Shown here one piece after another: positions 23,886 through 46,000 of a DNA stretch of 64,000 nt. Each line of letters starts with the position of its first letter. Within the stretch, counting starts at the first letter, position 1. The notes beneath the pieces are model-generated. The model searched no databases, had not been told where the DNA came from, and saw only the letters and a list, made by a program, of their open reading frames with translations. Location: assembly GCA_964036295.1 (NCBI GenBank), contig OZ038468.1:692001-756000 (forward strand), in the 5' to 3' direction. This DNA comes from Plumapathes pennacea. Taxonomy: Eukaryota > Cnidaria > Anthozoa > Antipatharia > Myriopathidae. A program made the translations under genes and the position numbers.

Positions 23886-25417
23886 ATAAATGAACCCAAA
23901 CTGAAAGACGAATTAATATGAATATATTGTTACTTTTAGTGATTTTACTACTGACTGAATGATGGAGAAGCTGCTCTAATAACAACTCTGCCTCTATTGC
24001 CAGCACAGGGGGATGGAAGTATCCATTTTACCGTAGTTTTTTTATATCAGATATTTTCCCTTAGCTCTTTAGGGGTCTTAAGTTAAGACTGACATAGTTT
24101 AGATGGGATTCTTTTGGACTGAGTTCCCATATTTTTCAAAACCTTTATTATATGTACATAAATTATATTATATTATAGCACTATCAAGATTGTCTAATAC
24201 TAACTATTTAATTGATCATAGATAACGGAATTTGGAGTAATTATTACTGATTTTGTCATTAACTGGTAAAATTGAAATAGCCAGCAATCATTTTATACAT
24301 GTTTTAGGTATAGAGTAAAGCAAGATTGAAGTTTTTGACCACATAGCTTTAGTGTAAGACTTTCGTGCAAGTGGATAAGTTACATACAGGAGACACTTTA
24401 GACTGTAGCTTGACATCACTATTTTTTTGACAAAGTATTGGTTCACTTGTAGTGTGTTCCAGCTAGATAGAAGACATACTCACCTTAGGTTTGGGAGCAG
24501 CGACAGATGATGACACCATCAACATCTTTGTATGTAACTGCTCCAGCAAAACCATTGACAGTGTTCTTTTAAAAGGTAGAGTCTAAAGTTTTATAAGGTA
24601 TCAAACAAAGTGCTTCTGATTTTTTTAAACATGGTTTTATTGACGGCACACATGATGAATTAATCGCTTCAAGAAGGCTATGAAAAGTACAACCACATTG
24701 GTTTAATAAAGTAATGATGGTTACAGTGTTGTGTTTTACCAAATAATAAAAAAATAATTAATTTTTTTGCAGATGCATGCAAACTATACTTTACTGTTCA
24801 TGCATACATTAGCATAATTCCAGAACATGGGTCTACTGTACAGTAATGTGGAAGGATACAGAAAAACTCCCTCCATGTGAGCGTTAAAGCTTCGCACTTT
24901 GGGGAAAGCATAGCACATTTCTTTAGACAGGGTTTTTTATCATATCACAATGTTTGGTTGTAGCAGTCCCTGAAGTATTATACTTTGATAATGTCAAATG
25001 CAAAACCATACTTAAACTTCACAGTCAGTCCCTTCTTATTCCATGTTCCTATAGACATAATTTGTGTCATAATGATGAAATTATAGGTCTTGATCTATAC
25101 ACTAATGTAAAGAGGTTCTTCAAATTTTAAATTCTGGTGTTCAAGTTTACCCCAGAACACTTCAAATGATTTCTAAATAATGAAATTCATTCCAGGAAAA
25201 CCACTATAGGTACATTACCCAAGGCTAAATTATTGGTCAGACAGACAAAATTGAGAAGTCACAAAAGCTCATTAAAAAGTGGGAAAAAGCAGTCCCTTCC
25301 TTGTTGTTTTCCATAAGGATGGTTTAAACTGGGAGTTGTTTTTACAATAGAGTGGGAGCAATTTTGCAAATACCTAAAGATACTTTATGCAGTTGCAGTA
25401 AATGAAAGATATGTGTA
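23886..25417. other. Convergent 3' region between Bcl-2 gene and CSN2
   Basis: AT-rich, no supported ORF or RNA. TTTATT at 24636-24641 is a possible minus-strand poly(A) signal for CSN2. Confidence 0.5.
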
Positions 25418-35804
<10,387 letters not shown>

Positions 35805-36127
35805 GGCTTTCAATCCAACAATTCACCACAATAACTAAATACACTTTTAACCTCTATGAGCTCTTTGAGTAAAAATACTACACGAGTCAGCAGAGATAAT
35901 CAAATCTTATGCGTGCGCACTCGTGTACACACAAGAAAGATCGTGGGCTCAGATTTATTACGCGGAAGACCCTGGGAACCAGATCCCGTCGTTTCATGTC
36001 GTGAGCATTCGAAAAGTTTTCCGAAAGAAGTCGTACGGACTTCGTGAGGATAGTTTCTAGGTCCTCTCGTTCAACCTGGCCGATAAGATCTGATGCTGAC
36101 TTCAAAACAAACCGTCAATGATTTAAA
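35805..36127. promoter_or_regulatory. Putative bidirectional promoter, CSN2 / CCDC15-like
   Basis: 323 bp between divergent start codons. TGCGTGCGCA at 35910-35919 resembles an NRF1 site. No TATA box was evident next to either start. A shared promoter is inferred from spacing. Confidence 0.45.
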
Positions 36128-37603
36128 ATGGCGTCCGGTGGAGGATTTGGTGAACTCCCGAAAAAAGCTATAGTTTTCCGGGATCTGACGTCAACTTGCA
36201 GAGAAAAGCCCAGAAACGGGAAGAAGAAGTCTAAAAGTTTTCGATCAGAAGGTCATTTGTGCCATCGCTCTGGCGGAATACCTCCGTTTAGAGCCTGGGT
36301 CGAACCCGCTGTCGTCGCTTCTATTCAAGAAGCCACAACGAACGCACTGGCTGAAGAAAAGCGGCTGAATAAACTGATCCAGAGAAAAACAGAGAAGCTA
36401 AAGGAGTTCCAGGAAGATGTACGGAAGCGAGTGCAAGAGCTTGAGCGTGTCAAAAAAGAGCAGCAGTTGGATAAATCGTACGAGACTGTTGAGTTGGAAA
36501 GAAATGTTGTTCTGCAGAGTTCCTTTCCGAAAAAATCGTGCTTGGCTAAGCGAGACACTTGTGTCTACCGTGATAGCTGTGATCTGACAATAAGACGCAT
36601 CAGAGGGTCTGTGGTGCACGATCACAATGCTGTGACCGCCGCCACAGAGTTACTCGACGAACATGCAAAGAGAATGAGGCAAAATTCACGACACGCGAGA
36701 GGCGTGTTATGTTCCAAAAGCAAGGCAGTTGACATTGAGAAGATTACCCAGTTGCCTGGAGGGATATGGGGCGAAGTATCCAATCAGAACCACGATGGTG
36801 TCAGGGAAAATGATGCAAAGGAGCAGAGAGAAACTCCAGATTATGCTGATATCTCTAACGATTACTGGATGGGGTCTGATGAAATCAAAGACTTGACTGT
36901 CACGGAACAAGAAAATTATCAGCACAAGGTCGCCGACGGAGATGACTGTGCAAAGACCTCGACTAAAAGCAAAGTTGTACACTTTGAAGCAGACATTGAT
37001 GATAGGGATAGGCCGTTAAATGTTAAGAATTGCCCACAAAGGAACAGAACAGGTGTCAGATCTGCTGCTATAGAGCAGTTGATTAAGCCAGGCAAAGTTG
37101 TAGAAGAGACAAGGAAGCATTGTAAGGGCCAGATGGCGATGTTCAGGAGACTGTTCATGGATATCGAGAGGGAGCAGGTACGGGAGAAGATTCGAATGAA
37201 GGAGCACCGCAAAAAAATGGAATTTCTGAAAGTTGAAAAAGAAATTCAGAGACTTGAGGTTGAGCACAAGCAAATGGAATTGCTGAAGCAGGAAGAAGTC
37301 AAAGCAACAGAACAAGAATTTTCAAAGAAACAAAAGGAAGAACATGAACTTAGAGTTAAGCTTGAAGACAAGAAGAAGCTGCAAAAGAGTAAAGAGACTG
37401 AGAGATATGTGGATGCACTGAGAGCTGTGCTGAGGGAAAAGCTACAAAACAGAAAGATTGTTCTTCCACCACTGTGTTCTTGTGGGCCAACTGTGTGGGA
37501 CTCAAGCCCAGACACATGTGCGAACAACTGTGTTTTCTACAGAAACCCAAAAGCCTATGCAAAAGCTCTGGCCTCTTTGCTAGCTTCTCCTGATTTATCG
37601 TGA
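36128..37603 (+). CDS. CCDC15-like coiled-coil protein, intronless
   Basis: 491 aa in one uninterrupted exon; ATG in AAAATGGCG context. It resembles vertebrate CCDC15, a centriole-associated coiled-coil protein. The N-terminal signature RAWVEPA (about residues 55-61) is followed by a coiled coil (about 65-120, KTEKLKEFQEDVRKRVQ ... KKEQQLDKSYE). A polar, acidic middle follows. A second long coiled coil (about 335-435) starts after KGQMAMFRRLFMDIEREQVR. The C-terminal Cys motif LPPLCSCG...WDSSPDTCANNC...FYRN (about 446-470) is the best match to the family as I remember it. Vertebrate CCDC15 genes are split by introns, so a lone exon suggests either retroposition or intron loss; no A tail or target repeat was seen. 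It is shorter than human CCDC15, which has extra internal repeats. Confidence 0.78.
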   Translation: MASGGGFGELPKKAIVFRDLTSTCREKPRNGKKKSKSFRSEGHLCHRSGGIPPFRAWVEPAVVASIQEATTNALAEEKRLNKLIQRKTEKLKEFQEDVRKRVQELERVKKEQQLDKSYETVELERNVVLQSSFPKKSCLAKRDTCVYRDSCDLTIRRIRGSVVHDHNAVTAATELLDEHAKRMRQNSRHARGVLCSKSKAVDIEKITQLPGGIWGEVSNQNHDGVRENDAKEQRETPDYADISNDYWMGSDEIKDLTVTEQENYQHKVADGDDCAKTSTKSKVVHFEADIDDRDRPLNVKNCPQRNRTGVRSAAIEQLIKPGKVVEETRKHCKGQMAMFRRLFMDIEREQVREKIRMKEHRKKMEFLKVEKEIQRLEVEHKQMELLKQEEVKATEQEFSKKQKEEHELRVKLEDKKKLQKSKETERYVDALRAVLREKLQNRKIVLPPLCSCGPTVWDSSPDTCANNCVFYRNPKAYAKALASLLASPDLS

Positions 37604-38421
37604 GCATCAATCTTCTTGCCTGAATGAAGCTTTAAGTTCCGTAAGTTACGCATAACCCCAGGGGGTACTCAGGTATATAGTGATGGGGAGGAGTGTTGGA
37701 GGCCAGATTTTTTAACCCAAGAAAAACACCAATGTCAGGATTTTTAGACCCAAAAATGGACCAATGACTCAAAATGTAACTGCTATGTATTTTTCTTTTC
37801 AATCGCTCACAGTTAGTGACATCATATCATGATCAAGTAAGGAGAAATCTTAGTCTAACTACAATGTCAGCCCATGCAAAATTTTTGTTTTTTGAATGGA
37901 CTTGACAGAATTTTTACCAAGAGCTTAAAGCTGTGAAAGTGTAGAATTTGTTAATAATTAACAAATTATTGATACTATGATATACAGTGTAACATCAATC
38001 ATTAACTGTACTTCTCCAAGGCATCAAGCTATGTAGTATCTGTCTACAAGTAATATACTTTCACAGTGTTGTATCCAGGATTTCAAAACTGGGGGTCCTT
38101 CGGACCCCCTCTTCCAAAATTTAGGGGTCCAAGTAGGATTTGTGGGGTCCAACTAATTAATATTCATTTTTAATATTAAAATTCGTGGCACGTCATTATT
38201 CACATTGTTTATTTTTGTACCAAACAAATAACAAGCCGATAGGACATTTTTTATGTTCCTGCCACATTTTGTTCTGAAAGTTTCAGGTAACTCTCTGACA
38301 AGTGAATAATACAACTCTAGCCTTGTGATCATTGAGAAACATTATCAAGGAATATTTCTGCTTAATATTATAAATTTGGAGGGAAACTATAGCCCAGACC
38401 CCAATTTCTCACTTTTATACA
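37604..38421. other. Intergenic, no supported gene
   Basis: At 37655-37760 a degenerate piece of the dispersed CCCAAAAA/GACC-rich family appears (AACCCAAGAAAAACACC, GACCCAAAAATGG). At 38080-38150 GGGGGTCCTTCGGACCCCC is a short perfect hairpin. Nothing else is supported. Confidence 0.45.
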
Positions 38422-41092
38422 ATCCCTGGTGAAAATCCTTGCTAGGATCCTGCAAGGATCCTAGCAGGATCCTTGTCAGGATCCTTACAGGATCCTTGCA
38501 AGGATCCTTAAAGATCCTTGAGGATCCTTAAGGATCCTTTGCAGGATCCTTGAGGATCCTCAAGGATCCTTGAGGATCCTTAAGGATTCTTTGCAGGATC
38601 CTTGATGATCCTCAAGGATCCTGACCAAATCCTTAAGGATCCTCACTAAATCCTTGAGGATCCTGACAAAATCCTGTCACAATCCTTGATAATCCCAACA
38701 ACATATACTGCTGGGATCCAAGGGTAAATGGCTAGTGAATAAACATAAAAAAATAATACTGTTATAACATTTTATTTGGAAGACAATCAATTTCTTCTTT
38801 ACCTTCAACATTGAATATATTATTGGATTTCACATCATAAATATATTGTTATATTGATAGTGTAAAAACAAATTGGTATAAAAGTAGAGTGTTCATGCAC
38901 ATTCCATATCTGAAATAAAGTCAAATGTACACAACAAGCAATTCTGGCATGGCTCAGATATTAAGAATTGAAATGGCACCAGTACTTCATTTGATTGATA
39001 TAAATGACGAGAATCAAGGCCTTAAAAATGGATAGATGATTTCATAACTTACATCTGTATATTGAAATTGTATAATTTATATAAATTGGTATAAATTCTG
39101 AGTAATCCTTATTTCATAATCTGAAGTAAAATAATTTGTAGTAGTGACATGGAATCTATCCAGTTTTAACAATAACATGTTTTATTATTAATTGTATTCT
39201 GAATTGGTGCCAAAGCTGTGTTCTTATACATTCTTGTATCTATAATTAATAATATCTGAAAAATATATAATTAATATATAAATGGAAAAAAGGAGTCGAG
39301 ATATAATTACAATCCATTGCAAGAAGGCAGCAATTCATTTTTCCCCTTATCCTGATTTCATGCCAGCCTTTCTCAAGGACTTTGCAACCATACTTTTTCT
39401 TGATACATCCTGTGAAAGAGAAAATACAGTATAATCAAAACTTATGTTTTCGAGACCAGGACATCAAGTATCACTCTGTAATAATAAACAATTGACAACA
39501 GGCTTCAACTAATCTATTATGACTCATCTTTGAAAGGAAACTTTAAAACTGCAGTAATAATATTGCACATGACATGGCATTAGATGAACAAGGTTACTGG
39601 AAATGTTTTTGAAAGCAATATTGATCAGTGATCATATAATTTTTTTGGGATTGCAGCACTCCTGAAATAATTTTTGTGGTTGTGTGTTATCAGCATGACA
39701 AGCCCAATCAAAGGTCACCCAATGCAACATTTACAGCTCCAAGATCTTGTTCACTAAAACAGCCACTTGCCAAGAATATTGCATACCAAGATTCCTTTGA
39801 AATAGGCGGCCTTTTAGGTATTGCAGTGCTCGACATTAAAGTTTTAGGCTGGTAGACAAGCACACATCTTGCCTAGACAAATCAGTGGCCCTTGTTGACA
39901 ACACAACTTTCATCCAAATACATGAAGTGCACAGCCGCAGAATATAGGGATTATAAAAGTCACTCAAGGTTCCCCGGTTTAAACAGTCAAGGAACAGTCA
40001 TAACAGAATATTCTATCAAATCAGGTGATCACTGGCAATGAAATTAAGAGTACTCACCGTTTTTCTATACTACGTTAAACCAATCCACGTTTCATGATCC
40101 TGAATTAACACCGACGCTTCGTCTGGAAGTCTTTCCTCGTGATCAAGTCTTTCCCTCTAACGTGAATCGAATGAGCCACATTACACTTCGCTTTTATCTG
40201 AATGTCCACATTCGAAATGTGAAGACAAAATTGTCACAGAGGCTGACAACTCCAGACATGTCGAAGCAGCTTCTTGGCGCGTGGAGCACAAAATAGCAAC
40301 AAAACCGTAAACTGGACGAGTAGTTTACCGCATCTCTACAAAGCTGCGCCTTCTACTTTCATCTTCTTGCCCAAAGGATCCTTAGCATGAACCTTGAGGC
40401 TCAAAAAACCAGCTGCAAACCAAACGCCTCTTGATTCTTGAACCCCAACGGTTTCTCGAGAATGGCGCCTAAGCTACCACGCATGCTCTATGTGTTACAC
40501 CGTGTGCCACACAATCTCGTACCAGACTCTTTTGCGCCTTTTTACTTTCGCGTTCAAAAAATGTGCGAATATAGTGACCATAATATATGAATTCAATTCA
40601 TATCAGTATCTTTTTGCAACTGCACGGACTACAACCATATTTGACTGATCAGTTTTTACAGTGTACTCGGAGTGAAAATTTCCCAGTTGTTTTTGCCAAT
40701 GCCTTAACCAGATATATTTTTGTACTATAAAGAAGCCATTTCTAGCACAACCAAGTTCAATCCTGATTACATCAAGGGCCCTTGTAGGATCCTGGATAAT
40801 CAGCAAGGATCCTTTAAGGATCCTGGCAGGATCCTGATAATCATCAAGGATCCTGAAACTTCAGAGTGCTGGCAGGATCCTTGTAGGATCCTGGCAGGAT
40901 CCTGGTGAAATCTTGGTTAATTATCAAGGATCCTGCAAGGATCCTGTCCTTACAGGATCCTGGCAGGATCCTTGTAGGATCCTGCAGGATCCTGAAAGGA
41001 TCCTGAAAGGATCCTTTCCTTGTAGGATCCTTGAGGATCCTCAAGGATCCTTAAGGATCCTCGAGGATCCTGCAAGGATTCTCACCAGGGAT
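38422..41092. mobile_element. Foldback-like element with GGATCC-palindrome ends
   Basis: The left end reads TCCCTGGTGAAAATCCTTGC and the right end, complemented, reads TCCCTGGTGAGAATCCTTGC: inverted termini 2.67 kb apart. Each end continues into an array of AGGATCCT palindromes spaced 5-15 bp (by hand about 16 copies at 38445-38660 and about 22 at 40785-41080). The ~2.1 kb interior has no transposase ORF but holds a possible spliced transcript (see 39300-40500). Long inverted ends built of tandem repeats define foldback-type elements. The target-site duplication is unclear (left flank ATACAA, right flank TATGCC). Confidence 0.65.
39300..40500 (-). ncRNA. Possible spliced minus-strand transcript inside the element
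   Basis: Two sites suggest a transcription unit. A consensus donor on the minus strand lies at 40058 (ACG|GTGAGTACT), preceded by ~440 bp of GC-richer, non-repetitive sequence up to about 40500. A good acceptor follows at 39410 (TTTCACAG). The segment after the acceptor can read DVSRKSMVAKSLRKAGMKSG then stop. No long ORF joins them. It could be a captured host 5' exon and last exon, or chance. Confidence 0.25.
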
Positions 41093-42072
41093 ATGCCATG
41101 GATTTACTTTTTTAATTTTATTGTACAAGCTGTATGGATATTGGCTTAAAATGTCAATAACCTGCCAGATCCTCAAGAAGTTGGTATCGAGCTTTGAGAA
41201 AATGACTGACATTTTAGGGCTATGTGTTAGATGTAGGTACATGTATAACACAACTTGTGTGTATTGTATGTACATGTATGAGAAAAATAGATGAATAAAG
41301 AAATGAGTCAATGGAGTTTCAAGAACTGATACCCTTTAACCCTTTCACTCCCAGGCTTTATATAACGTGCGCAGCTACCTCCAATTCCTGGGAGTTTTAC
41401 GGGAATAAACGCAAAGCGACTCGCAAAAATAAACCAAATGCGCAGTAATTACAGAAGCGAGATACCATTCCCAAATGAAGTTTATTTTAAACTAGAATAC
41501 ATAAATGACCAAAATATGTGATAAAAAGGACAAAAAATAATTCAAAAGGCAACAAAACGTGAAGTTAAAAATCGTTGAATGAAATATTTTGCTCGCAGCG
41601 TTCATCCATCCGAAGACGAAAAGCGAATTTATCTATAAAAAAACTTGAGTTAAATGGTTCTAAACTTCAGACTGATATTCTAAAATCACAGATCGATCTG
41701 ACTCGTTAAAGCAAATCTATTAAGTCTGCAGACAAAATAAGAGGAAAATTAGCAATCGGGCTGGAAATAATTTTGCGAAGTACATCGCCACGTGGTGAAA
41801 AACAAAGTCAGTTTCATGAAGAAATTGATCAGTATTTCTTCCCTACGGACTCATTTCGCAGTCACTATCAAGACGAATAATTCCACAAATCCATCTCCGG
41901 TAAACACAACGAAGAAACATACTGCCTTGGACAGATCAGAAGCTTACAAGAATCCGCGTTCGAAAGCGAGTTTGAAAGCGAGGTTGGTAGAGCGGTAGGG
42001 TTCTACAAAATCTCTACCCGAAACACGCGTTCCTAAATCGTGACTGGTATATCTGTATATCCTCGACTGAAG

Positions 42073-42250
42073 ATGCGGTTAAAGATAGTCTGGTTATTTC
42101 CCGCTGTCCTTCCCGCCGGTGATCGAACTCCATCGTACCAGCGGGAAGGACACATCACGTTTTCCACAGTTTAGTTCGCCTCAGTTGTCTAAATCACCAT
42201 CAAAGGAAGAGATGCCACTTGATTTTAATGAAGATACACTTACTCTTGAC
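42073..42250 (+). repeat. Direct repeat flanking boule, left copy
   Basis: Starts AAGATAGTCTGGTTATTTCC and ends in AAGATACACTTACTCTT. A close copy lies at 48797-48970 in the same direction. Both hold a frame reading QLSKSPSKEEMPL, followed by DFNEDTLTLD here and EFIEDTLTLHLK in the right copy. A shared frame in two diverged copies hints at former coding. Confidence 0.55.
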
Positions 42251-42619
42251 TGAGCTGAAACGATCGGAAGAGTATTGCGGGACTGCAGGTTTATTTTGAG
42301 CCAACCCACATTATCACAGGCGGCACTTTATGTGATGATCTAGCTGGAGCCTTGTTCTTTTGTAGTTTTCTTTGTTGGAGGCCGCACCGCTGTTTCTTAA
42401 TAATCTCTCGCTGTCCTGCGGGAAGAGGAAACTCTCAAGTTGGCATGGTATGGTATTGATCTGTTTTAGAAATACTGTATGAACATTTTTGAATTTCTGT
42501 GCTGATTGACAGGGGATACACGAGCCCCGCACATGTACATCCGGAAAACTGACAACAAACCTCCAGGGAACAAAATGGCATTTTAGTGCACATTTATTTT
42601 CTTTATTTTTTGTTTATTT

Positions 42620-42675
<56 letters not shown>

Positions 42676-42677
42676 TA
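42620..42677. repeat. CTTT microsatellite
   Basis: About 14 tandem TTTC units. Confidence 0.95.
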
Positions 42678-43053
42678 TTTTTTATTTTTTTGACCATTTG
42701 TCATAACAAATTACTGTACATAAAGCGCATTTTTTTCACATCATTCTAGTGTGGACAAAAGGCGAAAAAAATATCTTTTTCGATGCAAAAAGTATGGACG
42801 GAGAAGGCTGAAAATATAATGAGACCGATAGAGAATGTTCCAACTTTGACAATCGTGAGAAACTGTCTCTTTTTCAAGTCTCTACCCAAATATGTAATTA
42901 CTGTTGTCTGAATTTTATGCAAATTTGGATGCCACTCTTTTTTCAGGAGGACAGGCGTTCATGGAACAACACATGTATTACAAATTGCCAGGGATAAATA
43001 TACTCGTCAGTGAAAAAGCATAGTTGCCATGTGGTTGCGAGGAAAAATAGAGC

Positions 43054-43065
43054 GGTCACGTGACC
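43054..43065. promoter_or_regulatory. Palindromic E-box before boule ATG
   Basis: GGTCACGTGACC is a perfect 12-bp palindrome with a central CACGTG, 29 bp upstream of the boule start codon. bHLH-ZIP factors (USF, MITF/TFE type) bind such sites. Use as a promoter element is inferred from position. Confidence 0.4.
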
Positions 43066-43094
43066 AAGCATTACAAAGCAGTACAGTCGAGAAG

Positions 43095-46000
43095 ATGGCG
43101 CTTAAAATACCGAACCGAATCTTCGTTGGTGGAATCGCATATCGTGTAGGTTTGATGTGTTATGACACAGAATACCACAGTGCTATTTCAGATACTGAAC
43201 TATTCGTAAGCAGTCGCATTTGAATTGGATGCGATGAACACTTTGCTGTTCCTTAACTACCGTTTATTCATTGTTGTTGGGTTTATATTGTATTGTGTTG
43301 CTTCTTACAGACAACTAAGCTTGAGTTGAAGGAATTTTTCGACCGGTACGGCGCAGTTCGGGAGTCGAAAATAATTTATGACAACGGGGGACTATCCAAA
43401 GGGTAAGTGAGCAAACAGTACGCGTTGAAGTTGTACGTGTATAATTAAGATATAAATAGCAACGTGGACATTTTTTGAGAATTGACTTGAAAACTTTTGA
43501 AACATAGTCTTGAAAAGATTCGCTTTTCAGTTTTCTTTCAGTTTCTAATTCACGCGCAAAGAATCTGAGCATCAATAATTCTTCCGATCGTCAGGATGTT
43601 TATTTAAAATTAAAGAACCTGATTGGAATTTGCGGTAGTGATTGATGAGGCAAATCTGAACGCAGTAGAATGAAATATTATCTGACGTTTTGACCGTTAG
43701 CTCTTCATCGGAGCACTAATTCTTTTACGGCGTTCATCAACGATTGATTCATCGAGTTTCAAAACAAACTGTTTTGAAAGATGGGTGTGTTTAATCTGTT
43801 TTATGTTCTTTTGCGTCTTATCTGAAATAGCGAAGAGCAAGTGATACACAAAATGCAAGCAAAAAGAAATAGAAAGGCCTTTTATTCCTTAATACGGCTT
43901 ATATGCGTCTGCTTGTGATTATGCAGCCTATGCGTTAGACGCATAAACGTGCGTTTTTACACATATTTTTTCTCGAAAGTTACGCATTTTTAGTGACGCG
44001 ATGCGTTTGCTTACGCGCTCGCAAGTTCGGGTTTTTCTTTAAAGTGGAAGGTATTCCAACTTTGATCCGTTGTTTACAAGTACAGTCGGCGCCTTGTCGT
44101 GGGTCGAATGTTTGCGCTGCGCTGGGCACGCTGGCAGTATCTTGTGTCAGCTGCAAAGATTCTCTTTGCATTATTGCATCGGCCACACAAGAAAAACCTC
44201 TGTGTGCTGATTCTCGACCCAAAAAAAACCCTCCATTTTTAAGCTCGCCGCAGCCGCGAGCAATAATCCTCTTTTCATTGTGAGGCGTGCGTTTGTGCTT
44301 ACATGAATTCTAGCTATTGTCGCCTACCAATAGTTGTCTATTCCCAGGGTCTCGACAAAAGCATGAAGAGATGACATGATCAGCTGATCACATTGTATTT
44401 ACAAGAAAAACAAAACACTTGTTTGTTGTCATACTACCTCTTCCAGCCCCACTTACATGCAGAAGTAGTCAATGCACATTAACCATTTCACTCCTGAGAG
44501 TGATCAACTTCAATTTTCTCCTTCAGTTTCTCACCAGAGATATGTGATACAGTAAGGAGAATTTACTGCTTGATAGTTCAATCAGATGAAAGCTGATTCG
44601 CGTATGATTCTCACTATATCACTCATACATTTTCTTCTTGAATGATTAGGAGAATTTGTATTTGAGCTAAGGAGCTGTGAAAGGGTTAACAGTAATGTAC
44701 CTTGACTATACTTTCGCGTAGGAGTTTGTCCAGTTTCGAGGACATTGAACACAAAGAAAATTTTTTTTTTTTTTCTTCATGTCCCGTGGGACTTCGAAAT
44801 AGCGGGGTTCGACTGTAAATGGATAAGGTCTTTAATCCTCTTTTGCGCCCACAGGTTCGGCTTTGTAACGTTTTATCGAGAAGAAGACGCAAAAAAGGTG
44901 TTGGCAATGGTGAGTTGAAAGCAACACGTCTTACAACGGGGTATGTGGGCGAGTATTAGACAGTCGAAACGTCAAAACAGTCGCACTGCTCGATTGAAGC
45001 CCGAGTCAAACCCGAGTCAAACCCGAGTCAAACCCGAGTCAAGCTCGATTCAAGCAGAGACAATAAGGTGCCCTGAAGGCGTGGCAGTAACAACTAAACC
45101 AGTTGAGTCGAGTTCCCGGGGGAGGGGGGGTACTCCCATATCCCATATATAAGCCATATAGGTATGTGCCGCCCCAAAGGGTATCGTTTTCAAGCATTTT
45201 TAGTCTGAAATAGGGTATCGATTTTGTATTTTTGGTCTGGGATAGGTATGATTTTACAGAAATATGTCGTCACGGACATTGCATGGCAAATGGAAGAAAA
45301 CACAGGGCGGAAATCGTTGCAAAACAACAAAAAATCTCTAAACAAAGGTCTGAAATAGGGTATACATTTTTAGAGTCAGGTCTGAAGTAGGGTATAGAAA
45401 ATCAGGTATTTTGGTCTGAAATAGGGTAAGGGTTTCAGGACCGGGCGGCACACCCCCACCCAAGATTATAATGAGTGCACCCCTCCCCGGTCGAATTGTT
45501 GTTTTTTGGCTTGGTTTGTTATGTATCTCAGCTGTCGAGCTGCTTTGTTTACTAACAAGATACAAAATCACGTTGCGCGACGTTTACCGTGGGACCCGGA
45601 CATTAGTCAGTATGCGAAAGTACAGCGCATTTTGTTGGGCCAAAACCGTCACTTCTGTCGTTTTAAGCCAGGAGGTAGTCAAAGTATGGGAGCTTTCTTT
45701 GTGTCATACGAGACAAGTTCCAGATACAGTAACTGAAACCATAATTATGTATTTTCTATTTGTTTATTTCATACAGGGATCAATATTTTTTAAAGAAAAA
45801 CGGCTCAACATATCGGAGGCATACAGGAGGGTAAATCCGAACAGGAGGCTCTAGCATTAAGGATATTTATTACAGAAAACTAGATAAATTAAGATGTGAT
45901 TTTAAGGTTCAGTTCATATAAAACAAGACTTGAGTCGCCAGCAAACCCGTGAAAGGAATGCAAGTACCTTCATATTCACATGAATGTTAAACAGATCGAT

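Larger units (their letters stand above)
41093..43053. other. Intergenic region upstream of boule, coding relics possible
   Basis: A lone MITE left end (AACCCTTTCACTCCCAGG) sits at about 41338. Between 41600 and 41998 broken frames read charged, helical text (SKLQTDILKSQIDLTR; KSIKSADKIRGKLAIGLE; KHTALDRSEAYKNPRSKA), interrupted by stops, so an eroded gene of unknown kind is possible. At 42073-42250 lies a block that recurs at 48797-48970 (see the separate repeat entry). Confidence 0.35.

Noticed and set aside
45471..45854. 127-codon plus-strand frame
   Set aside because: Only its last part (45777-45830) is real, as boule exon 4. The rest is intron and the edge of a repeat.
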